Shown here piece by piece: positions 46,419-59,823 of a DNA stretch of 64,000 bases (position 1 is its first letter; the number at the start of each line of letters is the position of its first letter). The notes beneath the pieces are model-generated. The model saw only the letters and a program-made list of their open reading frames with translations, was not told where the DNA came from and ran no database searches. This stretch comes from Sarcocystis neurona. Lineage: Eukaryota > Apicomplexa > Conoidasida > Eucoccidiorida > Sarcocystidae. Both the position numbers and the translations under genes were made by a program. The stretch spans positions 1,019,748-1,083,747 of the forward strand of contig KL647306.1 in the NCBI GenBank assembly GCA_000727475.1, written 5' to 3'.

Positions 46419-48712
46419 GGTAATCTTAAAGCGAAAGCAACCATAAGACGACAGAATTCTATACAGAGAGAGTGCAAAGAGAAGGCAACGAAAAACTGCT
46501 AGTGTACAAACTACTGAAATTGCTTGACTAGTTCGCCGCGATCTCCTCCTTTGTGGTCGCCCAGGACCAACGGGGAGATGCCTTTCCAAAAATACCGCAC
46601 CACCTCCGCCAGCGTACTGTACTGCCGTCACCTCAGATTTGAATCCTGACCCACTTGAGAGATAAGGACTCGCCGGTGGATGCAACCAGCCAACATACTG
46701 TATGGACTTAACAGAAAAAGGAGGGACGAGCTGACGGATGTAACGCAGGAAGAACTCTTACACCCACGTAGGCGCAAAAGGAGTAGTTGCATCTCTATAG
46801 GCGCATGACGACCAGGAGAGACAGGCCATATACTACTTGGCTGGCCAACACGAACTGCTTGCACGATACGAAGTGGCAGTGCCACCGTGGCGTTTTCCCA
46901 GCGATTACTGCAACCTCTGGACACGCAGGTCCCTCTTCAGAAATGCGAAGTGTCAAGCGTCTCTTAATATCGTGGTAGTAAACACGGCCCGATGATAGCG
47001 TCCAGGTCAATGCTGCATGTACGTGCATTTCCGTCACGGAGTACGACGCTTCTCATTACCGTCGAGACCGTCCGGAGACATCAGTTTCTGCGGAAAAAAA
47101 GCAGCGAGATGCAACCTGCGACAACTCGGCGCTCGATAAACCGTCAAGTACATAAACCATTTTTTTGCCGTTACAGTCATTTCAAAGTAGCGGCGCAGCG
47201 CGTCGCAAAGTGTCACTACGTAAACGAGGTCGTCGCAGAGCCGTCCGAATGGTTCGTTAGTGGAGAACCTCGAAGGCAGAGGCCGCGGATCAACAGATAC
47301 GAGGGTGGTGCGGCAGTAAATTTTTGGGCTCTACTACGCCGCATGCCCTCTGAGGAGTACCGACCTATGCTACAGCCCAAGACCACCAGCAGCAGCAAGA
47401 GCAGCCAGGTGGCGTCGTAGTTTCCGTACACTCCCTTAGACGGAATCTAAGGGCTTGTTCTTAGAGATGCCGATGCAGACTAAGCAAAGCTGATACGCCG
47501 CGTTCGCGTTACCTGTGCAATGTGTGCACTGCGGCTTCTTCGAAATCAAGGTGTCCGTCACGCAGGAAACGGGTTCATAAACGCCCATACCCATGATGCA
47601 TCAGTAAAAACATGCACGACCCTGCGCGTGAAGACAAAATGCCCCCTCAGTCACATTGTTTGTCGCGCAATGCATGGCGCGCTACGCTGCGGCCTAGACA
47701 AACTGCACACAGAGATACCCGTGAAGACACGCGCCTGCAGTACAGGCGCAGACGCTTACATTTATAGACCCTAGGTGGGGACGCGCGCCTGCTCTTTTGA
47801 TTGTCGGTTAACTCCTCCGACTTCAAGCAGGCTCTTGAGACAGCAGTCGGCAGAACCAGAGGCTGCTAAGTGTAGGTTCCGTTGCTGCCCTCATCTCACA
47901 CAGTTTTATTCCATACCGTGAGGCACAGTGGAATACCATGAGTGTTCCACCAAGTCCCTACACACTCAGAAGTCATTGGGCGGACGCAGACACTCTACTA
48001 TATTATTTGGTAGATCTGCGTGCGTATCTGGGTGTATGCGACCATGCGTGTGTGCCCACACATACACTCGTATCAGTAGAACCAAATGCATTCTCATCGC
48101 TCGTAGTTGAGGGCACGACGTTGCATCCATCCCCACGCTGACAATGATTAAAAAACGCAGGACGACAGCGACGAGTGCCTACCTTGTACCCTAACACACA
48201 CCTGCAGGGGCATCCGGAGCCGAACGGGCAACAAATGTGCTGAAGCCGTCACTCTAACATCTCCGGCGAGACGGACACAACAGTCTTCTGAACTACATCT
48301 GCTCTTTTAGAGACGCAAACTATGAGCCACGTTTGTAGCCGGTGCAGATTCTTTGATTGAGTGTGAGCTAAGAGGTCGACTCGGCTCGCAGCCTGTACGT
48401 GACCCGTGATTATAAGAATGGCCCGAAGCAGCGGCAGAAAGAATATGGAAAAACACATCGCTGAGCTTGCTGGTTCATTGCCGGCGTGCAAACACCGGAA
48501 GCATAAGGAGCCTCTTGATCGACATGCACATGTCGACAGCTTCGACCTGCCTATCTGACAAGTGATTTCCGCGCGTGCCAAGGGACAGCCTGGTCTGCTT
48601 GACCTGTCAGATCATGGTTGCCTACAGTGAACTGGGAAAATTTAACGCCACCGTGTAGTTCACGCACACCACATTTTTCGACAGCGTGTTCTATACTCCC
48701 TCCAGATGTATG

Positions 48713-48743
<31 letters not shown>

Positions 48744-51549
48744 GGTCACATGTCTGACAGCGCTGCGTGGCCCTCTTGCTATGACCAGCATTCACCCTAT
48801 ACGCCCGTCTACTAATAAGGCGTGTATGTATTGGAGGCCCGTGCTGTTTTCTGTATACGCGTACACACCCCTGTGCTCAACTGTGTTTGATGCAAGTCCC
48901 TGCCTATCATTGAGGACACGCGTCCCCTCCATTCGTGGGACAGTGTTGCTCAGCGGGCTTCATTCTGCACATTTTCATACCCGCTGCCGTCTACTGTTTT
49001 TACCTCACTGCCAGTACGTCAAAAAGCCGGGAGTGTTGCCTTACGTGCTTGTTTATTTCTGGTATGGCACAAGGATATGCGTACTCATATCGAAGTAGTG
49101 GTCCGCGATATTTACGGAAGCTGCTCCGGAGTATGGAGACTCTACTTTTGAGACCTTCTGAGGTTTTTTAAAGCGCCCTTAAACACAGTTGCGTTCCAGC
49201 CCATCGTGGTACGTTGACTAAGGCGCACTTAGCAATTACTACCCATATCAGGTATATACGGCTCACGGTTTGCGTGCAAGAATGGCATTTTCTTTCGCTG
49301 CCGGATGCAGGGCTTGCGCCAGCTCTGCATTTGTCCCCGTAGCACGTGATGTGCCAAACTCACGACGCACGCCACCACCTCGTCCAAAGCACGTATGTCA
49401 CAAAGCCAGCACAAAACTGACCTTATAAGAGGCACACGGAAGCGCAGATCCCAACAGCTTTGTGTCATAGTAAGTACGAAAACACAGGTGGTCTACAGCG
49501 ATGGAGGTTAAAGTGCCTGTTCCAAATGACGAGGAGTTCCGGCTCTTGTGTATGTGTGTGTCCCTGTCAGAATATGGGGGTATTTAGCTTTGAGCCCCCC
49601 ACGGGAAATTCACCATGCGTTTCATTCTCGAGTAAACCTGGAATTGAACTGATTGTCTGCTAATAACAAGTGACCTTCCTTCTTCAGGCGGGAGAAAATG
49701 CATGTCTTCAAAGTGCAGTTACGTTTTCACATGCGTGCAGAGAGGTCCGAATCACTCCCTGCAAGTAAGGCAGTACACATTCTCCTCAATCCTGGCACCT
49801 TTTTGGCGCTCACTTCACGGGCGGCAATACCAGCAGTACACGTAAGTCGCGTGGCCACACACTCAACGGGGCAGGACACACGTATCTGTGGACGTTTATG
49901 TGGACTCCTTCTGTGTGCCAGACAGCTCTCCGCTGATCCGACTCCGTCACCACAACCACACCTGCGCACATACTTATGTAGATATATGTACAATCCGTCT
50001 GTGTGGCAAAGAACTCTCTACCGACTTCACTCAGTCAGTACACACATCCCTATGTACAGTTCAAACACTGTCCACGTACCGTGTAGTTTCCTGGTATCTT
50101 GCGGAGTCAGAGACCGAGCCTGGTTCTAATAGTTACTTTTTGCCGCACAGCGTGAAACCCAGCAGGTGTCGGTCTCTACGACTGGAATGCATGTGTGTTT
50201 ACGAATATATGCTTGTTCTCGAGTGTGATGTTGACTGTACTGCTCGTAAGGACGCCCCGCTTTGTATTGGTATGCTCCGATGTGTTACGTGTACGAGAGC
50301 AGGGGACTGTGTATTAGTGTGTGTTTCCGTCCACGTCGCTGCATCGATAGCAGCACGTCGGGAAATAGTAGCTTTTTTCGCGTGTGTTTCATAAGCTCCT
50401 GCTCTGATCCGAGCACCTGCCTGCGACCATTCTTCCAGGAAGAAAGCTGTGTATTCGCTAGGACGGAGGCAACGCGTCGCACCGGCGTAGCACCAGTGGC
50501 AGATGCACGTGGTGCTATGCAGCTAGCGCGGCATCCGCCCAGACACAGCATATAATAGCGAAAAGTCGCAGTGCTTGAGTGGGAACGCCGGAGTGAAGGG
50601 TAACGAAGGACAGCGAATACACATGTACATGCTCCATGTACGGAAGAATAAAAGGCGCTCTCTGACGTCGAACGCGCAGGAGTGGTGTTGGTTGTTCGCG
50701 ACACCAGCTGGCCACTTTTGCGCACCTGTGAATATCTCACGTACACGCTACCGGGAGCCGCTCCTGCCCGCTCGAAGAAAAGTGGTTACCCCCATGTCTG
50801 GACACGTGTCCTCACTCCGCCTTATAAGCCATATGCATCTCCGATGCACGTGACGCAAAAGAATTTCTGCCGGGCGACAAAAAGTCCTTCGCTCGTGGCA
50901 GACGCATTGCTGCAGTTCTCTAAGGGGGAACTCGTCACTCGCCAGCCGCATGAACAACGAAATAACGCCGCACTCTGCAACAGCGGGCCCGCACGCCAGC
51001 GCATAAATACATACTTCCAGCGTGGTCTCCTTCTTAGACCAGTTCTTGCAGGGGACCGCAAAGTTGAAATCAGAAGGCCACCATAAGCAGCTCGCAGGCT
51101 CAGGTAGACGCCACTTACGGGAAAACGCCGTAAAGCAAGAGTCGTGAGAGTGTGCACAACGCCGAAGCGCGAGCTCCTTCATCATGCTGTCCACCCCATA
51201 TCCGTAGAGAAATCAGGAGGCATCTGAAGTAGGAGGCGAGTAGTCCAGGTCATGCCGCGAGCACACACGCTCGCCTTATGTACACTGAAATCGCTCTAAG
51301 CAGATGCGTTCGTGCGGGCACCCTCACGTAATGCAAATTCGTTCTATTCACGCGTAAAGAGAACGTGTCAGACAGCTGTCCTGTGTTGTGGCACATCCCA
51401 GTTCTGCCATGTTTTTTTGCTTGAGACGGATATGCACGGAATGGTGCACCCGGGTTCATGACGCATGTTGTCTACTTCCGATGCAAGGTGTCTGCACAGC
51501 CTTGTTCGCCCAGAGGCTTGCGGAGTTGCTTCTTCCATGAATTCCGAGC
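46419..51549. other. Intergenic between divergent genes; no convincing gene
   Basis: The rhomboid gene starts leftward at 46418 and the EF-hand gene starts rightward at 51550, so both promoters should lie here. A minus frame at 47,216-47,431 has a strong signal-like stretch (WLLLLLLVVLGCSIG) but no ATG. A minus frame at 50,748-51,185 begins MMKELALRRCAHSHD and meets a gtaagt donor after about 25 residues. Neither can be extended. A TA run lies at about 48,713-48,741. Confidence 0.5.
48713..48741. repeat. TA dinucleotide microsatellite
   Basis: Two adjacent TA runs are separated by a single gta. The surrounding ORF of Tyr/Ile codons is an artefact. Confidence 0.9.
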
Positions 51550-54500
51550 ATGGCGGCAGCGGGTGATAGTCTTGACATTAGAACCGGCGTAACAGCCGGG
51601 AGACAAACGGCACCTGCCCACCAGGGGACGCATCAAGCGGCTCCTGCTTCTGTATCCGTATGTCCGGGAAATGAGAAACATAACACTCTATATAGTGCGA
51701 GGAAAACAGGAGAGGGAAGCGTGGGGAAAGGCGCGAACGGCGGCGCACGATTCAGGAAAAAGAGTTTACGCATCGAGTTGAACGAGGAACAGCGGAGAGA
51801 TATAAAGGAGGCTTTTGACCTGTTCGATGTGGAGAGCACAGGCACGATAGACGCCAAGGAAATGAAGGTTGCGCTGCGCGCGTTAGGCTTCGAGCCCACA
51901 AAAGAAGAGATGAAAATGCTCCTCAATGAAGTGGACAAGAAAAGGAGAGGCGCAGACATCGTCAAAATAATGACATCAAACAATCCTAGCAGTAGCGGCG
52001 GCGTCGCTACCGCCGCTGCTGTAGCGTGTAAGGCTGGAAAATAAGACACACGCGATACACCAGAGGTCTCTTCCGGTGGTACTTGCTGCCGCTACTGCTG
52101 CTACCTCTCCACATCTTTCAAAGGGCTAAACTTCTGCGTGCGGGAGGTCGTACACAGATACATACAAGTATGTCTCTGTAGGTATACGGCAGTATATAGA
52201 TACGTGTGCGTACACACGAATTCAACAGATCTCACTGCTGACACACACTCGTTTCAGATGCTCGAACTGCACCGTACTTCTTCCAACCACTGTTATTCTT
52301 CGTCCATTTCATCCAGTTGAGTTTCACCTCTCACACAGAGAGGCACCAGATGCAGCGTATGCTATGTAAATCGGGTGTGGGACGCTGCAGGGCAAAAATG
52401 TAGTATTCATTTCATACTCATATCAACGTCAAGCAAGTGAACTGGATGGCAAGGTAGTGCCGGTAGCTCGAGGTTTCGCACACGACGAGCAGCGGAATAA
52501 GCAGCGCCAAGTATTACTGCGCAAGGAGCCTATCACCGGAGTAGACCCAGTTGTCCTCACACTCCACATGAGTTCGGAAAGTCTGGTAGCGGCTGACCAG
52601 GATATTGTAGCCTCGAACGAACGCGTGTAGTCCTCTCTCTAAAGAGCAGCGAGGCTCACAAATGCGTAACTGCGCGCACAATTAGAGGCCCTTTCGTCGA
52701 CGGCGTAGATACGCGATTCTGTCTACACCTTAAACATACACAGACATGAAGATCATGAATAACGCTCGCAGAAATATATGAACGTATGATATGAACACGT
52801 ACACGAATAGGGGCTTTGCACTGTGCATACGCACAAGCACGTGTGCACATGGGGTCGTAACATGCCTTGCGGACAAACACTTGTGCCATCCGTCTTCGTA
52901 TGCAATACAGATACACCCAGGGTACCCAATTTGCTACACAGTGTGATCCCTCCTGCACAAGAGTAATCCTCTGACCTAAAAGCCTCAGTGTGGTTCTGCC
53001 CAGTCTTTTACGCATATGTTTCATCTGAGCACCAGGGAGTGCACCAGAATCTCTTCGGCCACGTTCCCACCGCCGCGCCACCTCAGGCACACGCTACCTC
53101 TGCCGAGCGCAGGCTGAAGTGGGGCACTCTGAGCTTTTGACCGGCCCATCGCCTCAAACAACCACGTAGTCGAAGCGTGCAATTGACCTGTTGGCTCTCT
53201 GCTGAGAGGCATGATCCCACTATAAGTTATGGTGGTAGCACGCAGTGGCTCTGAGTACAACGCTGCCAGAAGCAGGGGCATCTTTTGTCATCTCTGGAGG
53301 ACACCCGAGTGCGCACACGATTAAGTAAAGTGCAACACGCCCAGAGCAGCGAAAACATGGTGATGTGGGCTATACATTGGGTGCCACGTAGCCTGTTTCC
53401 ACGTGCGTGGTCAATCTACGATTGTGAATTATGCAGAAGTGGCCTGGGTGGTTCTTCCGCAGAAAATACCCGTGTGTTCTGCGGCATATCTGGTACAGCA
53501 GCAGCAAGTCAGCAGGAGGGAAGCTCGAACTCCTTGGGTCAGTTGGACTTTAACGACTTCCTGGAAGTCCTCACGATAAAAATTAATGAAAAACCAACCC
53601 GGGAGCAGATTTCCACAGGTGGGTCTTCGCTGGCATGATCACGCAGTATTCGCTACATGTTTCTGACGGCCTACAAGAGTGTTTTCGCGCTCTGCGCCCC
53701 AGGGCCACCCATATCATAGGGGTGCAGATAGACAAACATGGGTGCTTGTGCCCTGCGCGCGTGCACTGGTCCGAGCTTGCACACACGCGTATGTGAGAAT
53801 CTGTACCTTTCGATGGCTTGCGAGCATTCACACGACACCCTGCACTTGTTTTGGCTTACGTTCAATAGTTCGGCAGTCTGCCAGCACGCATAGATATCCA
53901 CACTCCTGGTGCACAGTGCGTTGTTGCCGCCTTTACTGCACTCATTCTAAACGGAGTGACTTTTCAGTGCGTGTGGGGTTAATCATGCTTCAGAGACTGA
54001 CAAATCTCCTCACTCATACGGTAGCCGATAAATACCGCTTTCACTTAGCACCCTTGTACGCATAGCAAGGGTGCCCTACGGCATGCACAACTCTATCAAA
54101 ACATAGACGAATCATTTGTGCACACACAGCGAATCACTTGTGTACACACAGCGACGCAATGTCAAAACATGCCAGCGTACTTACATACTAGGCAAGTACA
54201 ATCTCCCAGCGACCAGTGGCAATAGCACACAGGTGCACACACAGACATCCACATTCCTTCAATGTGGTGAAGATATCCACGATTTTGGGTTTTCCTTTTC
54301 TCTGTATAGTAGTGTGTTCTTCTGTGATTTCTCATATGCCAGCACGTGTACATAGAACTGCATGCGCGCATTGTCAGACACCTGTACTGTACAAATGAGC
54401 CGCATTTCAACGGATCGGGGAGACAGTGCCAGTTTCGTCTTGCTTCGTTCTCTACGTTCGTACACACGCATAAACAGGTAGTGTGCCCAGACGGTGGCAC

Positions 54501-54874
54501 ATGTCTGAATTCCTTTACTCTGAAAGGATGCGGCGCTTTTTCAAAGTGGCTGGTTTCGCCCGCGCGCTCCCCCTCTCTGTGTATAGCTGGATCTAGACGC
54601 GGAGGAATGAGTGTGGTTTTTCAGTTTTTCGGCTGCGCGTATGTGAAGATCAACCCTCATGCGTACGTAGTCACACGGCTTTCTTCCTGTAGGCTTCAGG
54701 ATGCTTGCGGGCCCATCAGGGACCATCGGATGGCAAGAGCTGAAAAAAGTCACCCAAGAGCTAGGGGAGAGACTCAGTGACGAAGAGTTGCGAGAAATGT
54801 TAAGACAGGTTTCTTCTCACTCACGCAAGGGCGTTGTCACTGAGGAGGACTTTCAGCGCATACTTCGAGCGTAA
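51550..54874 (+). CDS. Divergent centrin-like EF-hand protein, 3 exons
   Basis: Exons are 51550-52027, 53499-53618 and 54693-54874, with phases 1 and 1 matching, and give 259 residues. After a low-complexity head of about 75 residues comes the centrin signature: [20 protein letters not shown], then [20 protein letters not shown]. Later pieces align with centrin throughout: [37 protein letters not shown] and [10 protein letters not shown]. Only EF loop 1 (residues about 93-104) keeps acidic ligands at the usual positions. Loop 2 starts at Asp129 but is split by an insertion of about 40 Ser/Ala/Gly-rich residues spanning the exon 1/2 junction. Loop 3 ([11 protein letters not shown]) and loop 4 ([16 protein letters not shown]) lack the first acidic ligand. 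Centrins act at centrosomes and basal bodies. This one probably binds at most one Ca ion strongly. It could be a centrin paralogue with a structural role. The start ATG (cgagcATGGCGG) is the first in frame. Confidence 0.8.
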
Positions 54875-56666
54875 CTGATACGGACACTCTCGGCTGCTAA
54901 CGTGGACCATTCAACATTAGATTTGATGCGCAATTTTCGCAGGTTTAGCACGGCCTGGGTGGCGCACCTATGTATTTTTACTATAAATGCACGCAAGTTG
55001 CGCCCCGACCGCAAACTACTACATATACGTATTCTTCCGCACCATAAACAGTTTCAAAGGAAGCATGTGTGCGTTCGCGCCCCTCCCTCACAACTGTCCC
55101 GCAAAAGATGTGTACGGGGTACGATCCTCTACGTGCTCTAAAACAACGTGCAAGCACTTCGGAGCACAGCACGTTAGCTGTGCGGAACTGTTCGTCAACT
55201 CATCTTCCGGTCGAGAGCATGCGTACGTGCAAATCTGCACGCACGCAAGTACATACATAAATTCATACACTCTTCCCACCCCTAATCGTACAGACGACCT
55301 CACTTTAACAGAAGCTGGGGATATTTACTCGAGTGAGACCTTCTGCAGGTCGGTATAACGTGCTCGACATTGCTTGTGTTCGTTCGTCTACAGATTTGTC
55401 TACACTAGAGTTGCTGTTTGAAATGCCAGTCTTCCAAGGAACTACGTGTTTGCTGCAGCGTGTCCCTACGTCTTATTCGAAAAAAAACTTCACATAAAAG
55501 TCTCGCAGAAGGATCGTGTGCTGGACACTATTTGCGACACGTGACGACAAGTGTGTCGTGAACGTCCACTTCTGCGCCCGAGCCCAAATGATTTAGGCCG
55601 TGAGTTTCTCCGGTGTACCTTACTAAAATATACGCATGTGTTGTAAGCTCTCGAGCTTATTACCACGTACAACTCCAAGCTTTCTAACAACCTGTCAATA
55701 TGTTGTTTTGGCAGCACACATTTGTACTGCATGGGGGGTGCCCACTACCGTAGCCACGGTGGTACACTGTACACACATATATATACATATATATATATAT
55801 GTAGGCGCCAAGTCGCACTTTCTCCAAAACACTACCACCATGCCCTTATATCTGTAAACCCAGGCGTGCCAACCAGAGAAATTCGGGAAATCAATATGGA
55901 CAATGACGAGAAACCACATCCAGCCCTTGACAAGTTCGTAGCGCGGAGAATTGGAGAGAAGGGAACACAACGTCTAATGTATCTGTCCGTTTGTGCTTGT
56001 CTACGTGATGAGGACAGCTTCACCATAATAACAGATTCGCAAACATATAAGGAAGGCAGTAGCTGAGTCACACCCTGTAGAGCCCATATACTGCCTATTA
56101 GTAACGCACTACCTTACGAATAGGCGCTCCCACAGCAATCTGCAGTATGTCTGAAACGAGATGTGACAGTGCATGCAGAGCAAGTACAAACGTTTAAAAT
56201 ACATCTACGGTTTTTCACTCACTATGTGATAAGATAACGTAGCATATACTTACATCGAACGGGACTTTCACACGTAGCGACACGCAATAGTACATACTAG
56301 ATACACACACGCGAGATGTGATGTTTGTGGAAAGCTGCACACGACACGATCTATTCGCAGTAGAGCGAGGACGGCTGCGTAAGACGCAGATTCGAAGAGG
56401 TACCAGTGTTTAGCAGATTGGTTGTCTCATCTCGTCGTTCGCATTTCTTTCTCGTGCAGCTTTGGTCAAGTTGCAGCGGTGCCTGCCCTGGTCTGAAAGG
56501 TATTCTGATTTAAACAAATCACCAGAGGCAGCAGACCACATGTGAAACGCGCGAACAGTCGGCCAAACACCTACGTTTACGTGTACGTAAGCAGGTACGT
56601 ATGTTGTGTACATATGTATGTACGTATGTTGTGTGTGTATGTATATATATGTGTATATATATACGT

Positions 56667-56714
<48 letters not shown>

Positions 56715-57417
56715 CACATACGTGTCAATGCATATGCCCACACGCATACTTAGAGTTACGCTGCGTAAATTGAGAGAACACTTCCCAGGCTAAGTGGCGC
56801 GACAGTAAAATTGTGCTCAGAATAAAAACGGTATTGCGGATTACAGAAAACACCAGCAGCTGCCTGTTGATGTCAGTGTTGGTCCGTGTGTACTTACTGT
56901 ATAAGCCTTTGCACATAAGGACGCGTACACACATATAAATGTACACCTATATTACGAGCGTGAACATGCGCACATGTATGGGACGGTTTTGTTCAAATGC
57001 ACGACTTCCGTCACGAAAATAAACTTGGGGTTAATATAGAAGAAAATCAACGTCGTCACATTCGGTTACCGAGTACGGGTGCTTTATTTGGTATAAGATT
57101 CTTTCTTGACTGCTCCAAAAACCCGCTGTACTCCCTTGAGAGCACAGGCCATAGGCAGTTGAAACGTACGTGACTAATTATATTATCTAAAAGCAGGATG
57201 TTCTCAATCGAATCAAACTTATTCTTCAGCACTGGGTGAAGAAAAGAGCGGCTGGAGAGTGTGCAGCCTCCCAGTTTGTAGACACAACAAGAAACGACGA
57301 CTTTCTGCTTGGCCGAAAGATGGTCTGCTCAATAACAGAAGGTCCTGCAAGTAGGTCGGATTCGCAAAGCGTAGCTAGCACTAAAAATAGCGACGCCTCA
57401 GTGAGTCCTAGCTGCAG
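54875..57417. other. No convincing gene; microsatellites
   Basis: This stretch lies downstream of the EF-hand gene. A plus ORF ending at 56,066 contains a protein-like stretch (NMDNDEKPHPALDKF) but lacks a start and splice partners. A TA run lies at about 55,775-55,802 and a long TA/TG run at 56,638-56,711. Confidence 0.5.
56638..56711. repeat. TA then TG microsatellite
   Basis: About 25 bases of mixed gtatat are followed by about 20 TG units. It is the longest dinucleotide run in the window. Confidence 0.95.
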
Positions 57418-57741
57418 GAGAATGCAGGAGAGCCATGTTGTGGCACTGAGGTAAAGGTAGGCGCACATGCATTCGGTCCTTAACGTCCACTGCGTGCGTA
57501 TAGATAGACACGACACACCAGAAGAAGAGAATGCAGGAGAGCCATGTTGTGGCACTGAGGTAAAGGTAGGCGCACATACATTCGGTCCTTAACGTCCACT
57601 GCGTGCGTATAGATAGACACGACACACCAGAAGAAGAGAATGCAGGAGAGCCATGTTGTGGCACTGAGGTAAAGGTAGGCGCACATACATTCGGTCTTTC
57701 ACGTCCATTGCGTGCGTATAGATAGACACGACACACCAGAA
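57418..57741. repeat. 109-bp minisatellite, three copies
   Basis: Copies start at 57418, 57527 and 57636 with the anchor gagaatgcaggagagcc, and are nearly identical (only a few substitutions). The period is 109, not a multiple of three, so the minus ORFs through it give the same peptide in shifted frames. It is probably non-coding. Confidence 0.93.
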
Positions 57742-58304
57742 AAACCCTTCCCTGCATCGTTTGCACAGTATACGCTGGGCATACGGCTTCGTCCCGCTGA
57801 TTTGCTGCCGACGCCACGCTGTATGCTCGATCCTTCTAACGACACAACGAATGCATCCTTGCTGCCGTAACTACACAAAGCGTCTCGATACAGAAGAAAG
57901 GAAACAACTGAAAGCAACACCATTTGACCGGAAAACTAGTGGGGGGCTCCTTTTGCAGGGGGGAAGGGAACAGTGTGTCACTTCGCCTATGCGGTGCACT
58001 GGTGACAGAAGCCAGGTGACAGTATTTGAAAAAGCCCCCCGATTAGGCAACGGAAGGAAATTATACCCAGTTGTGCTCATTCCCGGTAATACGTGCGGAT
58101 ATATGTAAACGAATTCATAAACATGTTTGCCTGCGTGTATGTGTGTGTATGTACACACACACACACATACACATGGAATACGTGTTGTTGGATATTTCTT
58201 GTACAGTGAGTGTTTATTCTGGCTACACGTGCACTGAAAAATTTGATGAAACAGTGCTCTGTAAGCCACACGCGAATCATACGTGCCACTCTGGTAAAGT
58301 CTAC

Positions 58305-58715
58305 CTGCGCTGCATAAATTCTCCAACCTTCCAGCTTCCCAGGTATCTGGATCTTTATACGCGTCTCGCAGCTTTTTGGACACAGCTTTCCGGCGGTCTC
58401 GCACACGGTTTGCCCGCTTTCGGAATACTGGAGAAGACTGGTAGTCTTTTTTTATGAAGTACCTTAAAACAGTGCTTCAGACGTTTCCCATATTCCGTTT
58501 GTAGATCCCTCGGCACTAAAAATCAATTCCTAATGTTCAACTTATGCACCTTTCTCACATGTGATTCTCAACACAAATTTTATTTCCTCTTCCTCGCGTG
58601 TTTTCCCATTCCGTTTTTGTAGTACATCACCAAGAACTTGCGTGACACCACCATATTCACCTCACCTGCGTTTCTTCACATGCTTTCCTCACGTATTCCA
58701 TCTCCGTTCCACAGT
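58305..58715 (-). CDS. Tentative small gene fragment: two phase-compatible exons, function unknown
   Basis: Two candidate minus-strand exons fit together. One is 58715-58666 (acceptor cacattccag, donor gtgagg), encoding CGTEMEYVRKACEETQ. The other is 58437-58305 (donor gtagac), encoding a strongly basic helical stretch SSPVFRKRANRVRDRRK, then KDPDTWEAGRLENLC. The junction phase is 0 on both sides. Upstream, an ATG frame near 59,029-58,888 (MRVQVFFALLPSAEQ) ends at a gtaagc donor but in the wrong phase. Downstream exons were not found. A plus-strand frame at 57,851-58,090 ending KLYPVVLIPG overlaps the possible continuation. No family is recognised. Confidence 0.3.
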
Positions 58716-59125
58716 CTGGAATGTGACAGACAGACGCCGTGCTGTCCCCTCCATAACGCTTGGTGTTACGTACTGGTCTACGTATGAAAGATTGCAGTAC
58801 AGTCGACAGTGCCTACACTTGCTCTCTGTATTCGGTGCGCGGTCCCTGATGTCGATTCCGCGACCCCTTCTCTGGCAGACAGAAACAGCTTACATCTTTT
58901 GTATCCCCGATTCGACGTCGCGGCTTCTAAGGGTGCACTGGCGTTTTCTGTAGTCCATCTGAGTGTCTACATGCGAAAGTTGCCGTGCCTGCTCGGCACT
59001 AGGGAGAAGTGCGAAGAACACCTGAACCCGCATGACGCGCATGCAAACAGGTTTCCAAACGCGACTAACGTATTCGGATACTACCTCCCTCTCTTAGTCT
59101 GCATATTCGAAATCTGTGCATACGC

Positions 59126-59349
59126 ATATATATATATATATATACGTGTTTAGTCACGTGTACAGAGATCCACGCGCATATACAGATGCACACGCAGATA
59201 TAAAGGTGTACGTATAACGTGCGAACAAACTATATCTGCAGCCACAATAATAAGCAACATATACATTCCAGCATCTATATCTATCTGTCTATCCGTATCT
59301 GTCAATCCGTCTAGCTACAGGTATACATATATATATATATATATGTATA
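59126..59349. repeat. Two TA microsatellites
   Basis: TA runs at about 59,126-59,144 and 59,322-59,349 flank a tract of short tct/atc repeats. No gene is seen. Confidence 0.88.
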
Positions 59350-59823
59350 AATATGTTTACATACTTCGTATGTGATAGAGCCGTTCACCAAGCGACTCCG
59401 CGGCGGGTTTATGCCGTCTGCCTGGATGCGGTGTCCATAACTGAAAATTCCCGTATTCATGCGACTGCTTCTTCACATATTAGTGACTACTAGTTTCTTT
59501 TTCCAGGCGCAGTGAAGAAGTCCTTTTAAACCGTCAGGGAGGCTCTTTGGTACTCGTGCGTCGACACATTTCCAGTAAACCGTCGTTCTCCTACCGGCAT
59601 GCGCGAGGCGGTTTTACGGGACTGCAGGGCGACGCAATGTGAGCGTCATCGCAGTACATTGAAAACAAAACCCTAACAATTACAGGTTGTACGTTCCCCT
59701 CCCTTTTTTATTGGGGTGGCTCTACTTCCGTTGTCACCAGCTGGTTACGAGGAGAGCCGTGCCGTCACCGCTTCCCATCGACTCTCCATCGAGACTTTCA
59801 GCGCTTTTACAAGTCTTCTCCTC

